This document shows positions 62,650 through 64,000 of a DNA stretch of 64,000 nucleotides, piece by piece. Each line of letters begins with the position of its first letter. Position 1 is the stretch's first letter. Both the position numbers and the translations under genes were made by a program. The notes under the pieces were generated by a model, which saw only the letters and a list, made by a program, of their open reading frames with translations, was not told the origin of the DNA and did not search any database. The stretch is from assembly GCA_026261815.1 (NCBI GenBank), contig JAMPIT010000884.1, positions 10,305,001-10,369,000 of the forward strand, in the 5' to 3' direction. The stretch is from Monarcha castaneiventris obscurior (Eukaryota; Chordata; Aves; Passeriformes; Monarchidae).

Positions 62650-64000
62650 GAAACTTGAGCAGAGATCCCACGAAAGAAAAGGACCTCTGTTCCTAGAAAT
62701 GAAGATACTCCACAGATAGTGTTCTTACGCCTCTCAGGCACTTCGATAAGTGAAGAAAACTTCTGTTTCTGAACAGCTCATCCTTAAAACTGGTACCCCA
62801 TTAGCTAAAGAAACCCTCGAAAGCAGTTGTGGGGAAAGCTGTAAGTCGAGGGAAAGGACTTTCACATGCAAGCAGAGAACCATCCCAGGCGGCTGCCTTG
62901 CTGTGACATTGAAGCTATAAGAGACTGTTTCATGTGGAGATGTCTCCATAGCATGATCAAGAGAGACTCCTCTCCCTAAGTGAACTGAAAAAAGAGAAAT
63001 TATTATATATATAAGTGGTGAACTGACTAAAAAATCTCAAGGGTTGTGGGTTTTTTTATGTTGTTAGTAGAAGGGAGGAGAGGTGGGGGGAAGAGAGGTG
63101 TTCTGAAGGTTTAGTCTGACTTTTTCCCCCCCCTCTTTTAGGTCTGTTAATAAAGTTCTTTATATTCTGTTAAGTTTTGTGCCTGCTTTGTTTTCTCCGT
63201 ATCTCACAGAAGGGAAATAAGTAAGTAATGGATAATTTGAACCAAACCACTACACTTAATTAGTGTTTCCGTCCAGTTTACAAACTGAACCCGCTACAGC
63301 TACACATTATTAAAGGCATGCAAATACCATATGGAAACAGTCTGTTTCTGGCATGGGAATTAAGTTCACTTGCTAAGAGCTTTGTGCAGGGGAAGCTCTT
63401 CACTTTGAAAAGAAGACTTACTGAACAGGTCGAGTTCCAAAATTAAATGGCAGCTCTTTCCAGCTGCTGTGAGTTAACCACACCACAAGAAAATGAATGA
63501 ATGAATGGGAAAAGACCTACTGTGATGACAGCCAGAGATACTACTCATTAAAATTTTACACTTGTATTTACTGAGTCACAAAGACACAGAGATAAACACT
63601 GACATTGTACAGAGAGATAATGCAATGAGATAAACTCGTGTGTGGGGCAAGAAACCACAGTAAGAGATTGCGGACAGTGGGCCCAGAGCGTTGTTTCAGC
63701 TTAAACACAATGTTATTCGAATAAAGCAACCAGACAGATCTTTGGAACTTGAGAACTTCACACAGGGTCTGGCTCACCTTGTGTAGGACAAAAGGGTAAG
63801 CATGTCTTTAGTTTGAACCACACAACACTCAGCAAGTGACACTCAAACAGCTGGCAAGTTCCTCAGGAACCACAAGGGACTGCAGGAGAAGAATACTACA
63901 AATATGCTGGAACCCAGAACTGGCACCTTTGTTTCTGGGATGCATTGCAGATACGAGAATTACAGGACTGGAAACCAATTCTTTCTTTACTATGGAAAAC

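Larger units (their letters stand above)
61727..63254 (+). mobile_element. Large solo LTR, related to the one at 53584
   Basis: About 1.5 kb, starting TGTCATGGTTTAGC. It shares blocks with the 53584 LTR in the same order: actcctctccct, a ggaggag run near the 3' part, a T/C-rich block, then AATAAA near 63150. Either it ends AAACCA at 63249, with the 4-bp duplication ctac at 61723-61726 and 63250-63253, or it ends at CTACA (63254) by analogy with the other LTR, with no duplication. It contains a GC-rich patch, a 30-base C run and a 56-bp tandem duplication. Antisense to FBLN1. Confidence 0.75.
58492..64000 (-). other. FBLN1 intron 2, incomplete (at least 5.5 kb)
   Basis: Everything upstream of exon 3 to the window edge. 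No segment encoding the expected exon 2 (paired Cys, an ECR-like end in phase 2 before a donor) was found. It contains a CR1 scrap and one solo LTR; 58500-59690, 59750-61720 and 63260-64000 are otherwise blank to me. Confidence 0.8.

Noticed and set aside
1..64000. tRNA or rRNA genes, CRISPR arrays, operons
   Set aside because: No tRNA B-box context, rRNA motif or regularly spaced repeats were seen; the DNA is avian nuclear.

Overview
The window is vertebrate genomic DNA from a bird. Short CR1 LINE fragments occur throughout on both strands, several ending in the CR1 tail motif ATTCTATGATT, and there are several solo LTRs. Two of these have TGTCATGGTTT-like or AAACCATGACA-like ends, which I associate with songbirds; that narrower placement is inference. 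Nothing here is bacterial, and there are no operons, ribosome binding sites or CRISPR arrays.

One gene accounts for all the coding sequence I can support: fibulin-1 (FBLN1), on the minus strand. Exons 3 to 17 run from 58491 down to 3298. Each exon ends at GT-AG borders, and the reading phase closes exactly across every junction. The order is the end of the anaphylatoxin-like region (exons 3-4), an acidic linker (exon 5), nine EGF modules with one exon each (exons 6-14), then two alternative C-termini. Exon 15C (28752-29106) carries a complete fibulin-1C terminus with its own stop and a nearby poly(A) signal. Exons 15D, 16 and 17 (24282 down to 3298) encode fibulin-1D. The window holds 624 residues of isoform C and 644 of isoform D. 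Exons 1 and 2 (signal peptide, first anaphylatoxin module, about 60 residues) were not found and should lie beyond position 64000.

Layout: 1-3090 is 3' flank with CR1 pieces. 3298-3437 is the last exon. 3438-22157 is an 18.7-kb last intron that collects repeats: a 350-bp GAA/GCA microsatellite, palindromes, an internal CR1 reverse-transcriptase fragment, two sense-oriented LTRs, a truncated provirus start and an unidentified degenerate coding-like block. 22158-29106 holds exons 16, 15D and 15C. 29107-37145 is the rest of intron 14. 37146-51495 is the compact exon 14-to-4 cluster. 51496-64000 holds exon 3 and two large introns, each with a 1.1-1.5-kb solo LTR lying antisense to FBLN1.

I found no new protein-coding system. 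The points most worth a second look are the C/D splice arrangement, a perfect 17-bp hairpin just past the isoform-C end, the LTRs with visible target duplications, the truncated provirus start with a primer-binding-like site, and the degenerate block at 19130-20040.
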